NCBI GenBank assembly: GCA_902780405.1
Contig: CACZFI010000003.1
Location: forward strand, 186,001-250,000
Direction of reading: 5' to 3'
DNA: 64,000 nucleotides
Source of the DNA: an uncultured Lachnospiraceae bacterium
GTDB lineage: Bacteria; Bacillota; Clostridia; Lachnospirales; Lachnospiraceae
Of the stretch, positions 18,230 to 25,777 are shown piece after piece. A program made the position numbers and the translations under genes. Under the pieces are notes generated by a model. The model did no database searches. It saw only the letters and a program-made list of their open reading frames with translations, and was not told the origin of the DNA. Numbering within the stretch: the first letter of the stretch is position 1; each line of letters opens with the position of its first letter.

Positions 18230-18381
18230 GGAACGGCGGACTGACTGCCGCGTTGCAGGGACAACCATGGGTCTCGGTTCTTAGCGATTCAGGGCGCAGC
18301 ACCTGAGAGCTTAGAACCGCTAGGGGTGCCCATGATTAGCGAGAGCGGGTCCTCGCAACACGGTATGTCAGCCGCCGTTCC
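18230..18381. repeat. 152-bp extended imperfect palindrome upstream of tadA
   Basis: Arms of about 70 bp pair along nearly their whole length: GGAACGGCGG...CTGAC at both ends (inverted), then GCGTTGCAGGGAC against GTCCTCGCAACAC, CATGGG against CCCATG, and GGTTCTTAGCGATTCAGG against CCTGAGAGCTTAGAACC, with loop GCGCAGCA at the centre. It carries a degenerate copy of the CTTAGCGA/GAGCTTAG module also found at 23739-23777 and 41982-42021. It sits between the divergent SRP RNA gene and the tadA promoter and has no coding sense on either strand. Confidence 0.75.
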
Positions 18382-18391
18382 GTCCCCGCAC

Positions 18392-18420
18392 TTTACAAAC
18401 TCATTGTTACCCGCTACAAT
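18392..18420 (+). promoter_or_regulatory. tadA promoter, predicted leaderless
   Basis: -35 TTTACA (18392-18397), 17-base spacer, -10 TACAAT (18415-18420). Only 7 bases separate the -10 from the ATG at 18428, so the expected transcription start is at or one base before the start codon. There is no purine-rich ribosome binding site upstream of this ATG. Confidence 0.75.
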
Positions 18421-18427
18421 AATTCGT

Positions 18428-18961
18428 ATGAAGAACGATGAAACCTTACAACAAAATGCAGCTACAGCCGAGACCGAGGTGCCGGCGGTGAGCGCCGACG
18501 ACCTGCGTTACATGCGCGAAGCCTACCGCCTTGCGAAGAAGGCGTCGGACTTGGGCGACGTCCCCATCGGGTGCGTCATCGTGTACGAGGGACGGATCAT
18601 TGCGCGTGGCTACAACCGCCGAAACCGGGACAAGACGACCCTGGCGCACGCCGAGATCATCGCGATCCGCAAGGCCTCGAAGGTGATCGGTGACTGGAGG
18701 CTCGAGGATACCACCATGTACGTGACCCTGGAGCCCTGCCAGATGTGTGCGGGCGCCATCCTGCAGGCGCGGATCCCGCGTCTTTATATCGGCTGCATGA
18801 ACCCGAAGGCCGGCTGTGCCGGATCCATCATCAATCTGCTTGACATGAAGGCCTTCAACCACCAGGTGGATGTAACCCGCGGTGTCATGGAGACCGAGTG
18901 CTCCGAGCTGCTTACCACATTTTTTAAAAACCTGCGCGTGCGCAGGAAGGAGGAACTCTGA
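18428..18961 (+). CDS. tadA: tRNA-specific adenosine deaminase TadA
   Basis: 177 residues from MKNDETLQQ. The enzyme converts A34 to inosine in the anticodon of tRNA-Arg(ACG). The cytidine-deaminase-fold zinc site is complete: HAEIIAIRKAS (HAE, about 77-87) and PCQMCAGAI (PCxxC, about 107-115), with the N-terminal VPIGCVIV motif. The first 30 residues (Gln/Ala/Glu-rich) precede the usual MREAYRLAKKA start of the family. An ATG further upstream (18326 frame) is excluded because the promoter lies between it and 18428. The stop codon overlaps the GNAT start (TGATG). Confidence 0.93.
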   Translation: MKNDETLQQNAATAETEVPAVSADDLRYMREAYRLAKKASDLGDVPIGCVIVYEGRIIARGYNRRNRDKTTLAHAEIIAIRKASKVIGDWRLEDTTMYVTLEPCQMCAGAILQARIPRLYIGCMNPKAGCAGSIINLLDMKAFNHQVDVTRGVMETECSELLTTFFKNLRVRRKEEL

Positions 18962-19509
18962 TGCTTGCACCGGAGATCACGCATACCAAACGACTGACCT
19001 TACAGGTCTTAACCGAAGAAAAAAAAGAGGACGTGCTGGCTCTCTACAACCGCAATCGAAGAAGCTTCGAAGCGTTTGAGCCGACACGGCCTCAGGATTT
19101 TTATACGCCGGAATTCCACCGGTCAATGCTGGCGCGGGAGTACTCGATGTACAAGCGCGGTCAGTTCCTGCGCTATTACATCTATGCCGCTGATGCGACA
19201 GAGCCGGTGATCGGCGCCGTCAATTTCTATTTTCATAATGATGGCGAGCCCTATGCGGAGATCGGCTACAAGGTCGATCACAACTATACGGGACAGGGCG
19301 TCGCATACGAAGCCTGCGCTGCCGCCATCGATGTTCTGACATCCTACTACATCTTTCGAAGAATCGATGCCAGGATTCATCCGGATAACATCCCTTCCTT
19401 ACATGTTGCCGGCAAACTCGGGTTCTCGGAAGTAGCCTTCGAACCCAAGAGTGCCAACATATTAGGAAAAGATGTGGATCTCTTTCGCTATCGCCTGCGC
19501 TTATCCTAG
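18961..19509 (+). CDS. GNAT N-acetyltransferase, RimJ/RimL type
   Basis: A 182-residue GNAT-fold protein: N-terminal TKRLTLQVLTEEKKED, the central VIGAVNFYFHNDGEPYAEIGYKVD beta segments, the acetyl-CoA loop NYTGQGVAYEACAAAIDV (about 107-124, Q/RxxGxG/A-like) and the RRIDARIHPDNIPSLHVAGKLGF motif (about 134-156). RimJ/L-type enzymes acetylate N-termini of proteins or small amines. It is translationally coupled to tadA through TGATG. Thirteen bases separate its stop from the convergent ABC permease gene. Confidence 0.85.
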   Translation: MLAPEITHTKRLTLQVLTEEKKEDVLALYNRNRRSFEAFEPTRPQDFYTPEFHRSMLAREYSMYKRGQFLRYYIYAADATEPVIGAVNFYFHNDGEPYAEIGYKVDHNYTGQGVAYEACAAAIDVLTSYYIFRRIDARIHPDNIPSLHVAGKLGFSEVAFEPKSANILGKDVDLFRYRLRLS

Positions 19510-19521
19510 CAGGCACATCTC

Positions 19522-20325
19522 TTATTCAAGATTCAGACGTTTCTTAAAGACTCTGTTGGTGATCGCCATCAGACCGACCACAAACACTGCCATCAGAACG
19601 ATCATAACCGTGAGGATCAGATTGACAAAGGCCACATCCCTTGCGATATCGCTCACATAATCGTAGCTTTCAATGCGACCCTTGAAACCGTTGGCGATCA
19701 GGGTTGCAATGTTACCGGTGATAAACACGATCGCTATATAGAACAGTACAGACATGATCTTCTTGCCCTTCTCAAAGAGGCAGTGTCCTAAGGTGTATGC
19801 ACAGTTGAAGCACCAGGTATTGAACAGATACTCAATCAGGATGAGTCCGCAGAAGAGGCCGACCGTCAGTCCGAAAGCTGCATTGATACCGATCATCTTA
19901 AGAATCGTATTCACCATATCGGCCAATGCGCGGAATACATCAAAGTTTCCGACTGCAATACAGAGGGAAAGAGGGAATACGATGATCATACCCACAAGCA
20001 TGGACAGGTCGCATGCGATTCTTGATACAAGAAGTGTGCCGGTCTTCACGGGAAGGGTATGTGTCAGGTAGCCCTGATCCTTGAAGAATCTCTGTCTGAA
20101 GTCGTAGAGCGGCAGGATGAAGATGGAACCGAGACCGAGAAGCATGCCGACCACATAAAGCGCCGAAACTAAGCCAAACAGTCCGTTCATAAAGCTTGAA
20201 CCCGCAGATTCTCTGATGACTCTCAAAAGTGCTACCACAAGGCTTCCGCCGATCAGTCCCGCAAAGACGGAGATCATAGCCTTCCATCTGTTTATAAATT
20301 CGTATTTGATCAATTTACCCAACAT
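19522..20325 (-). CDS. ABC transporter permease (ABC-2 type)
   Basis: 267 residues from MLGKLIKYEFINRWK, chosen because GGGAGGTG is just upstream; a longer frame exists but would start inside the ATPase gene. About six transmembrane segments and the N-terminal LIKYEF signature mark an ABC-2-type membrane subunit. It overlaps the 3' end of the ATP-binding gene by 11 bases and both follow a GntR regulator, the YtrABC-like arrangement of Firmicutes that often responds to cell-wall-active agents. Substrate unknown. Confidence 0.85.
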   Translation of the reverse strand: MLGKLIKYEFINRWKAMISVFAGLIGGSLVVALLRVIRESAGSSFMNGLFGLVSALYVVGMLLGLGSIFILPLYDFRQRFFKDQGYLTHTLPVKTGTLLVSRIACDLSMLVGMIIVFPLSLCIAVGNFDVFRALADMVNTILKMIGINAAFGLTVGLFCGLILIEYLFNTWCFNCAYTLGHCLFEKGKKIMSVLFYIAIVFITGNIATLIANGFKGRIESYDYVSDIARDVAFVNLILTVMIVLMAVFVVGLMAITNRVFKKRLNLE

Positions 20326-21235
20326 ATCTGAACACCTCCCTGAAGATCTCGTCAATGGACTTGCCCTGCTGTGCGCGAAGGGAGTCCGCATCCTGATGTA
20401 CCACGATCTGGCCTTCGCGGATCATGATGACATCGTCTAAGATTGCTTCCACATCCTGGATCAAATGTGTCGAGATCAGGATGGTGCCGTTCGCATCGTA
20501 GTTCTTTAAAATGGTGCGAAGGATGAAGTCTCTTGCTGCGGGGTCAACGCCGGCGATGGGCTCGTCTAAAAGATAGAGCTTCGCATGACGGCTCATAACC
20601 ATGATCAGCTGAACCTTCTCCTTGTTACCCTTGGAAAGCTTCTTTAACTGAATGTTCGGGTCAATGTTTAACTGGTTCATCATCTGATAAGCCTTCGGCT
20701 CATCGAAATCCTGATAGAAATCACGGAAGATTCCGACAATCTCCTTCACCTTGAGTCCCTCGTTGAAGTAGGTACGCTCGGGAAGGTAGGCTACCACGCC
20801 CTTGGACTGATGTCCCACAGGAAGTCCTGCGATGGTAATATCTCCGGCCTCCGGGGCAAGCAGTCCGGAAAGCATCTTGATCATCGTGGTCTTGCCGCTT
20901 CCGTTCGGTCCGAGAAGACCGACGATCTTGCCTGCGGGGATCTGAAGATTCAGGTCCTCAAACACTCTCTTGGTCTTGCCGTAGCCCTTCTTCACATGTG
21001 CGATCTCAACAACATTCCCCGAGACCACGTTCTGAAACTGGGGCTTTAAGGATGCATAGTCGGTCGTTACCATCGCCTCGGGCTGATAGGGCACCTGTAC
21101 GTAGGACGGTGTAAAGCCCTGCTGCATCGGCTGTCCCATCGGCTGCTGTTCCTGCTGCATCGGCTGTCCTGCCGGCTGCTGCATCGGCTGCTGCATCTGC
21201 GGTTGCATCTGCATGTTTCCTTGATTCTGATCCAT
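20315..21235 (-). CDS. ABC transporter ATP-binding protein with Gln/Met/Pro-rich N-terminus
   Basis: A 306-residue ATPase. The nucleotide-binding domain starts near residue 75 with Walker A GLLGPNGSGKTTMIKML (about 108-124), ABC signature LSKGNKEKVQLIM near 198-210, Walker B LYLLDEPIAGVDP near 217-229 and switch His in ISTHLIQD. The signature is LSKGN rather than LSGGQ, as in many ABC-2 exporters. The first 40 residues are almost only Gln, Met, Pro and Gly (repeated PMQQ/GQPMQQ), which is not part of the family and looks disordered. The partner permease overlaps downstream and the GntR gene is upstream. Confidence 0.87.
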   Translation of the reverse strand: MDQNQGNMQMQPQMQQPMQQPAGQPMQQEQQPMGQPMQQGFTPSYVQVPYQPEAMVTTDYASLKPQFQNVVSGNVVEIAHVKKGYGKTKRVFEDLNLQIPAGKIVGLLGPNGSGKTTMIKMLSGLLAPEAGDITIAGLPVGHQSKGVVAYLPERTYFNEGLKVKEIVGIFRDFYQDFDEPKAYQMMNQLNIDPNIQLKKLSKGNKEKVQLIMVMSRHAKLYLLDEPIAGVDPAARDFILRTILKNYDANGTILISTHLIQDVEAILDDVIMIREGQIVVHQDADSLRAQQGKSIDEIFREVFRYVG

Positions 21236-21276
21236 ATCTTTTCCTCCTATTATAAAGCCGAAACCTTTCAGTTTCG

Positions 21277-21675
21277 CTATATTACCATCTGCTGTTCATA
21301 CGAAGCGTTCTCTCCTGCGCCGAGGTATCCGGCAAGCAGATTTTGAATCTCCCGGTCATCATAACCGAGGCTTCGCATATTTGTCACAAATGATTCCACA
21401 AATTTGTTTGAAAGTGTACTTCGAAGATCCTCTCGCTCCTCACTCGGATAGGCGACGAATCTGCCGCTGGTCCGCTCAGACACGAGGATTCCCTCCCTTT
21501 CAAGCTCCGACAGCGCCTTCTGCATCGTGTTGGGATTCACGCCAACCTCGATAGCCAGCTCCCTGACCGAAGGTACGCGATCGCCGGGTTTCCAATATCC
21601 CTGTGCGACGTATCGCTTGATCTCTTCCATGATCTGTAAATATATGGGTGCTTCCTGGTGAAACTTCCATGCCAT
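21277..21675 (-). CDS. GntR-family transcriptional regulator, YtrA type
   Basis: 132 residues from MAWKFHQEAPIY, with GGAGGTGA placed correctly upstream; an in-frame GTG nine bases earlier overlaps this ribosome site and is rejected. The N-terminal winged helix has GDRVPSVRELAIEVGVNPNTMQKALSELEREG (the GntR HTH, given in part), followed by a short C-terminal tail without a large effector domain, which is the YtrA subfamily. It heads the ABC operon and most likely represses its own promoter (21749-21777). Confidence 0.9.
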   Translation of the reverse strand: MAWKFHQEAPIYLQIMEEIKRYVAQGYWKPGDRVPSVRELAIEVGVNPNTMQKALSELEREGILVSERTSGRFVAYPSEEREDLRSTLSNKFVESFVTNMRSLGYDDREIQNLLAGYLGAGENASYEQQMVI

Positions 21676-21748
21676 AATACTCACCTCCCTGCTTCCGTGA
21701 CCTCAGCCTTCCATGTGCTTTGGTGTATTACTGTATTACTTGTATAGT

Positions 21749-21777
21749 ACAATAGCACAGTGGTACACTTCTGTCAA
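21749..21777 (-). promoter_or_regulatory. Promoter and probable operator of the GntR-ABC operon
   Basis: -35 TTGACA (21777-21772), 17-base spacer, -10 TATTGT (21754-21749). GTAC occurs twice, in AGTGTAC within the spacer and GTACTAT overlapping the -10, forming an imperfect inverted repeat suitable for a GntR dimer. Confidence 0.7.
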
Positions 21778-21799
21778 CACCCATTTTCAAAAAAAAGGA

Positions 21800-21834
21800 A
21801 AAAATAACCCCCGGGTCTTACGACCCGAGGGCTT
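21800..21834 (-). terminator. Intrinsic terminator of pckA
   Basis: On the minus strand AAGCCCTCGGGTC, loop GTAA, GACCCGGGGGTT, then a T-rich run. It begins about 34 bases after the pckA stop. A run of A on the other side of the stem may make it work in both directions. Confidence 0.85.
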
Positions 21835-21867
21835 ATGCTTAGATTCTATGCTTTCGCAAACTGCTTC

Positions 21868-23481
21868 TTACAGCTGAGGACCTGCTGCTACGAGTGCCTT
21901 ACCTGCATCGTTGGTCTCATACTTCTTGAAGTTCTTGATGAATCTCTCGGAAAGATCCTTCGCCTTGGTCTCCCACTCGGAAGAATCAGCGTAAGTATCT
22001 CTGGGATCGAGGATACCGGTGTCAACGCCGGGAAGCTCGGTCGGAACTTCGAAGTTGAAGTAAGGGATGGTCTTGGTAGGAGCGTTCTTGATGTCGCCGT
22101 TTAAGATGGCATCGATGATACCTCTGGTATCCTTGATGGTGATACGCTTGCCTGTACCGTTCCAACCGGTATTTACAAGGTAAGCCTTAGCACCGCTCTT
22201 CTCCATCTTCTTAACGAGCTCCTCTGCATACTTTGTAGGATGAAGCTCAAGGAATGCCTGACCAAAGCAAGCGGAGAAGGTGGGAGTGGGCTCAGTGATG
22301 CCTCTCTCTGTACCTGCAAGCTTTGCTGTGAAACCGGACAGGAAGTAGTACTTGGTCTGCTCGGGTGTCAGGATAGATACCGGAGGAAGTACGCCGAACG
22401 CATCAGCGGAAAGGAAGATTACGTTCTCGGCATCGGGGCCGGAAGAAATCTTATTTACCTTCTGAGCGATATTGTCGATGTGATCGATCGGATAAGATAC
22501 ACGAGTATTCTCGGTTACGCTCTTGTCATGGAAATCGATCTTGCCGTCTGCAGCTACGGTAACGTTCTCGAGAAGCGCGTTACGACGGATAGCGTTGTAG
22601 ATATCGGGCTCGGACTCCTTGTCGAGGTCGATAACCTTTGCGTAGCAACCACCCTCGAAGTTGAATACACCGTTGTCATCCCAGCCGTGCTCGTCGTCAC
22701 CGATAAGAAGACGCTTGGGATCGGTGGAAAGTGTGGTCTTACCTGTACCGGAGAGACCGAAGAAGATTGCTGTGTTCTTACCTTCCATATCGGTATTTGC
22801 GGAGCAGTGCATGGAAGCCATGCCCTGAAGAGGGAGATAGTAGTTCATCATGGAGAACATACCCTTCTTCATCTCACCGCCGTACCATGTGTTAAGGATA
22901 ACCTGCTCACGGCTTGTGATGTTGAATGCCACACAGGTCTCGGAGTTAAGTCCGAGCTCCTTGAAGTTGTCTACCTTCGCCTTGGAAGCATTGTAGATTA
23001 CGAAGTTGGGCTCGAAGTTTGCAAGCTCTTCCTCTGTCGGCTGGATGAACATGTTCTTAACGAAATGTGCCTGCCAAGCTACTTCCATGATGAAACGTAC
23101 TGCCATACGGGAGTCCTTGTTTGCACCACAGAATGCATCTACTACGAAAAGTTTCTTGTTGGAAAGCTCTGCAACTGCGAGCTCCTTTACGGTCTTCCAT
23201 GTCTCCTCGGACATAGCGTGGTTATCGTTGGGGTAACCCTCGGTGGTCCACCATACGGTATCCTTGGAGTTCTCGTCCATAACGATGAACTTGTCCTTAG
23301 GAGAACGTCCGGTATAGATACCTGTCATAACGTTCACTGCGTCAAGCTCAGTTGTCTGACCAACCTCAAAGCCCTCAAGGCCTGCCTTGGTCTCCTCTTC
23401 GAAGAGAAGCTCATAGGAGGGGTTGTACACGATCTCTGTTGCGCCGTTGATGCCATACTTGCTTAAATCAATCGCTGCCAT
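21868..23481 (-). CDS. pckA: Phosphoenolpyruvate carboxykinase (ATP)
   Basis: A 537-residue ATP-type PEPCK that interconverts oxaloacetate + ATP and PEP + CO2 + ADP. In fermentative anaerobes it often runs in the PEP-carboxylating direction. The kinase P-loop [13 protein letters not shown] (about 241-253), the upstream [12 protein letters not shown] motif and [16 protein letters not shown] (about 258-273) are complete. Start [13 protein letters not shown] has AAAGAGGT upstream. Monocistronic: promoter at 23542-23570 and terminator at 21800-21834. Confidence 0.97.
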   Translation of the reverse strand: MAAIDLSKYGINGATEIVYNPSYELLFEEETKAGLEGFEVGQTTELDAVNVMTGIYTGRSPKDKFIVMDENSKDTVWWTTEGYPNDNHAMSEETWKTVKELAVAELSNKKLFVVDAFCGANKDSRMAVRFIMEVAWQAHFVKNMFIQPTEEELANFEPNFVIYNASKAKVDNFKELGLNSETCVAFNITSREQVILNTWYGGEMKKGMFSMMNYYLPLQGMASMHCSANTDMEGKNTAIFFGLSGTGKTTLSTDPKRLLIGDDEHGWDDNGVFNFEGGCYAKVIDLDKESEPDIYNAIRRNALLENVTVAADGKIDFHDKSVTENTRVSYPIDHIDNIAQKVNKISSGPDAENVIFLSADAFGVLPPVSILTPEQTKYYFLSGFTAKLAGTERGITEPTPTFSACFGQAFLELHPTKYAEELVKKMEKSGAKAYLVNTGWNGTGKRITIKDTRGIIDAILNGDIKNAPTKTIPYFNFEVPTELPGVDTGILDPRDTYADSSEWETKAKDLSERFIKNFKKYETNDAGKALVAAGPQL

Positions 23482-23541
23482 TTAAAATACCTCTTTTCTT
23501 TTAGATTACGAGTTTGCATAGTCAAACCCGCAGACAAACCG

Positions 23542-23570
23542 ATTATACCAATAAGGACGCGCAAAAGCAA
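23542..23570 (-). promoter_or_regulatory. pckA promoter
   Basis: -35 TTGCTT (23570-23565), 17-base spacer, -10 TATAAT (23547-23542), about 55 bases of untranslated leader before the ATG at 23481. Confidence 0.75.
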
Positions 23571-23631
23571 TAAGATTTGTGCGTAATTATTGAGATTCGT
23601 TATCGAAAACGATTCGTTAGACTCACACGGA

Positions 23632-23795
23632 TGCCATGCGAAGTTTTCTGGCGTCGCTCCCGGGGTAATCACTCGACGCTCACCTGTCATACGCTTGTCT
23701 CAGGGGACGCTTTCGCTTCGATCTCACACGCAACGGTACTAAGCTCAGCTGAAGCTTCGCTAAGTGCCGGCGTGTTCGGCGACCCCATTCAACAA
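23632..23795. repeat. Mosaic of intergenic repeat modules between pckA and the histidine kinase
   Basis: No gene is supported in 23571-23880. The stretch has a partial copy of the GGCGTCGCTCCCGGG module (23650-23664) that is complete at 41841 and 44321. It also has a minus-orientation copy of the GAxCACGCCGGC/CTTAGCGA/GAGCTTAG module (23739-23777) that also occurs at 41982-42021. CACCTGTCATACGC (23681-23694) is the exact inverse of the start of the second tandem unit at 23829-23842. Confidence 0.6.
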
Positions 23796-23862
23796 GCATA
23801 TGACAGGTTCGCTGGAAATCTCAACCATGCGTATGACAGGTGTCGCCGGAAATCTCAACCAT
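23796..23862. repeat. Two-unit direct repeat (33/34 bp)
   Basis: Units 23796-23828 and 23829-23862 share GC(A/G)TATGACAGGT, then TCGC(T/C)GGAAATCTCAACCAT. Only two units without spacers are present, so this is not a CRISPR array. Confidence 0.75.
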
Positions 23863-23880
23863 GCATCCGCGTTGGCATAG

Positions 23881-23916
23881 AAAAAAAGCACCTGACTCCT
23901 TGCGGTGTCAGGTGCT
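23881..23916 (-). terminator. Intrinsic terminator of the hybrid histidine kinase gene
   Basis: Minus strand: AGCACCTGAC, 10-base loop, GTCAGGTGCT, then seven T. It begins about 10 bases after the kinase stop codon. Confidence 0.9.
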
Positions 23917-23925
23917 TGTAAGACT

Positions 23926-25698
23926 CTATTCTTCTTTCAGGTCGATGTACTTGTTCAGGGTTTCGACAACGGTGTTCAGGTTGTAAGGCTTCGCAATGTA
24001 ATCATCGAGTTTGTTCTCGAGAATGCGCTCCTTGTCACCGAACATGGCACGTGCGGTAACTGCGATGATGGGAAGGCGCTTCTTGTGCTCCTTCTGCTCG
24101 ATCTCGCGGATCTCCTGGGTAGCTGCGATACCGTCCATCACAGGCATCTGTACATCGAAGAGGGCTGCATCGTACTCCTTCTGCTTGAAGAGCTCGATGG
24201 CGCGCTCACCGTTCTCTGCGATATCGTAGGAGAAGCCTGCCATACCGAGGAGTTTACCGATAACCTGCTGGTTTACGGGCTCGTCCTCTGCTACGAGGAT
24301 TCTCGCCTTGCCATGTGCGTTGATGGAGAATACTGCGGGCTCTTCCTTCTTCGCCTCGGCTGCTTCCTTCTCTGCTTCCATCTCGGCTGCCTTCACAACC
24401 TTTAAAGGAATCTCTGCGATGAAGGTGGAACCGATGCCTTCCTTACTCTGTACGCTGATGTTACCACCCATCAGCTCCGCGATCTGCTTGGAGATCACAA
24501 GGCCGAGTCCGGAACCGCCGTAGCGTCTCGTGTCGGAGGAATCTACCTGTGAGAAGCGGATGAACAGCTTGTCCATATTCTTCTCGGAAATACCGATACC
24601 GGTGTCGGCAACGGCGATACGAATGTTGATGTTCTCTTTGTCTGTGTCGATGGCTGCGATCTTCACACGAACGCTGCCCTCGGAGGTGAACTTCAAAGCG
24701 TTGGAAAGGAGGCAGTTCAAAATCTGCTGGATACGCTGTCCGTCGCCCTTCACAAGCTTCGGGATGTTGTTGCCGAAGGTGCAGTCAAGCGCAAGACCCT
24801 TGTTCGTAGCTGCGGGTACCTGTGCTGCCACGGTCTCCTCGATGGCGCTTCTGACATCGAAGATCTCTTCCTTCAGGCTGTACTTGCCGGCCTCGAGCTT
24901 GCTGATATCGAGGATGTCGTTGATCAGACGGAGGAGGTTGTCAGCGCAATTCTTCGCTGTTAAGAGATTGTCTCTGTAGTCAGCCTGCAGATCCTCAGCC
25001 ATCAGCGTCAGCTGAAGCATACCGAGGATACCGTTGATCGGAGTACGGATTTCGTGTGACATATTCGCGAGGAACTCTGCCTGTGTCTTGTATGCGGCAT
25101 TCGCGTCCTCGATCGCGGAGGAGAGCTTGTTCTCTGTCTCCTTCTGCTCGGTGATATCGATAACCACCATATTGATGTAGTCCGCTTCGGACTTATACAT
25201 AACGGTGTTGAATACCTTGCCGAGCTTCTCCATGGTGATCTCTACGTCCATGAAGTCGCCCTCTCTGGTACCGGAATTGTTGTATGCGTTGAACCAGGCG
25301 TTGATGTCCTGAAGCACTTCGATCTTGCTGTCACCCAATACCTTGCCCACGTAATCCGTGGTGTCTAAGTTGAAGTAGCTTCCGAAACGCTCATTCGCGT
25401 CCTCGATACAGTAACCGCTGATCCCGCCGCCCGGGCTTGTGATGATCTTTGCCTGCGCAAATCCGATCGGAAGATTCATGAAGAGCTTCCTGTACTTGTC
25501 ACTCTTCGAATGTCCCGGTACCTCCCCGCCGCACATGGCAAAAAGCAAAACCGCGGTGATCACTGCCGTGAGCACACCCGTAACGATACCGGCTGCAGAA
25601 TTCTTAAGAATAACCCCCAGGAGCACACCCAGAACAACGTCCGCTGCGGCACCGATGATCATCACTTTCTGCCAGCCCAATTCCTTGAGTTTGTCCAT
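23926..25698 (-). CDS. Hybrid sensor histidine kinase with receiver domain
   Basis: A 590-residue membrane kinase. Two hydrophobic segments (about 10-58) form a hairpin with almost no external loop. A PAS-like domain (about 75-195) leads into HisKA with FLANMSHEIRTPINGILGM (phospho-His near 216). HATPase_c follows with N box NCLLSNALKFTSEG, G1 VADTGIGI and G2 YGGSGLGLVIS. A C-terminal receiver (about 465-585) has ILVAEDEPVNQQ and the acceptor Asp in LFDVQMPVMDG. There is no output domain and no partner regulator gene beside it, so it probably feeds a phosphorelay. It has its own promoter (25749-25777) and terminator. Confidence 0.93.
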   Translation of the reverse strand: MDKLKELGWQKVMIIGAAADVVLGVLLGVILKNSAAGIVTGVLTAVITAVLLFAMCGGEVPGHSKSDKYRKLFMNLPIGFAQAKIITSPGGGISGYCIEDANERFGSYFNLDTTDYVGKVLGDSKIEVLQDINAWFNAYNNSGTREGDFMDVEITMEKLGKVFNTVMYKSEADYINMVVIDITEQKETENKLSSAIEDANAAYKTQAEFLANMSHEIRTPINGILGMLQLTLMAEDLQADYRDNLLTAKNCADNLLRLINDILDISKLEAGKYSLKEEIFDVRSAIEETVAAQVPAATNKGLALDCTFGNNIPKLVKGDGQRIQQILNCLLSNALKFTSEGSVRVKIAAIDTDKENINIRIAVADTGIGISEKNMDKLFIRFSQVDSSDTRRYGGSGLGLVISKQIAELMGGNISVQSKEGIGSTFIAEIPLKVVKAAEMEAEKEAAEAKKEEPAVFSINAHGKARILVAEDEPVNQQVIGKLLGMAGFSYDIAENGERAIELFKQKEYDAALFDVQMPVMDGIAATQEIREIEQKEHKKRLPIIAVTARAMFGDKERILENKLDDYIAKPYNLNTVVETLNKYIDLKEE

Positions 25699-25748
25699 GA
25701 TTTTAACACCCCTATTCTGATACTTAGATAAAGTCCGATAATGTCTAT

Positions 25749-25777
25749 ATTTTACTATAGAATGTTCCTTCGGTCAA
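25749..25777 (-). promoter_or_regulatory. Promoter of the hybrid histidine kinase
   Basis: -35 TTGACC (25777-25772), 17-base spacer, -10 TAAAAT (25754-25749). It overlaps the last codons and stop of the GtrA-YfhO gene. Confidence 0.7.

Noticed and set aside
17970..18268. Short open frames over the SRP RNA gene
   Set aside because: They lie on a well-defined structured RNA and have no ribosome sites.
22240..23466. Long open frame antisense to pckA (about 400 codons)
   Set aside because: Mirror of a highly conserved coding sequence; no ribosome site, Cys/Leu-rich composition without any domain. Shadow of pckA.
23796..23862. Possible CRISPR array
   Set aside because: Only two adjoining units, no spacers, no cas genes in the window.
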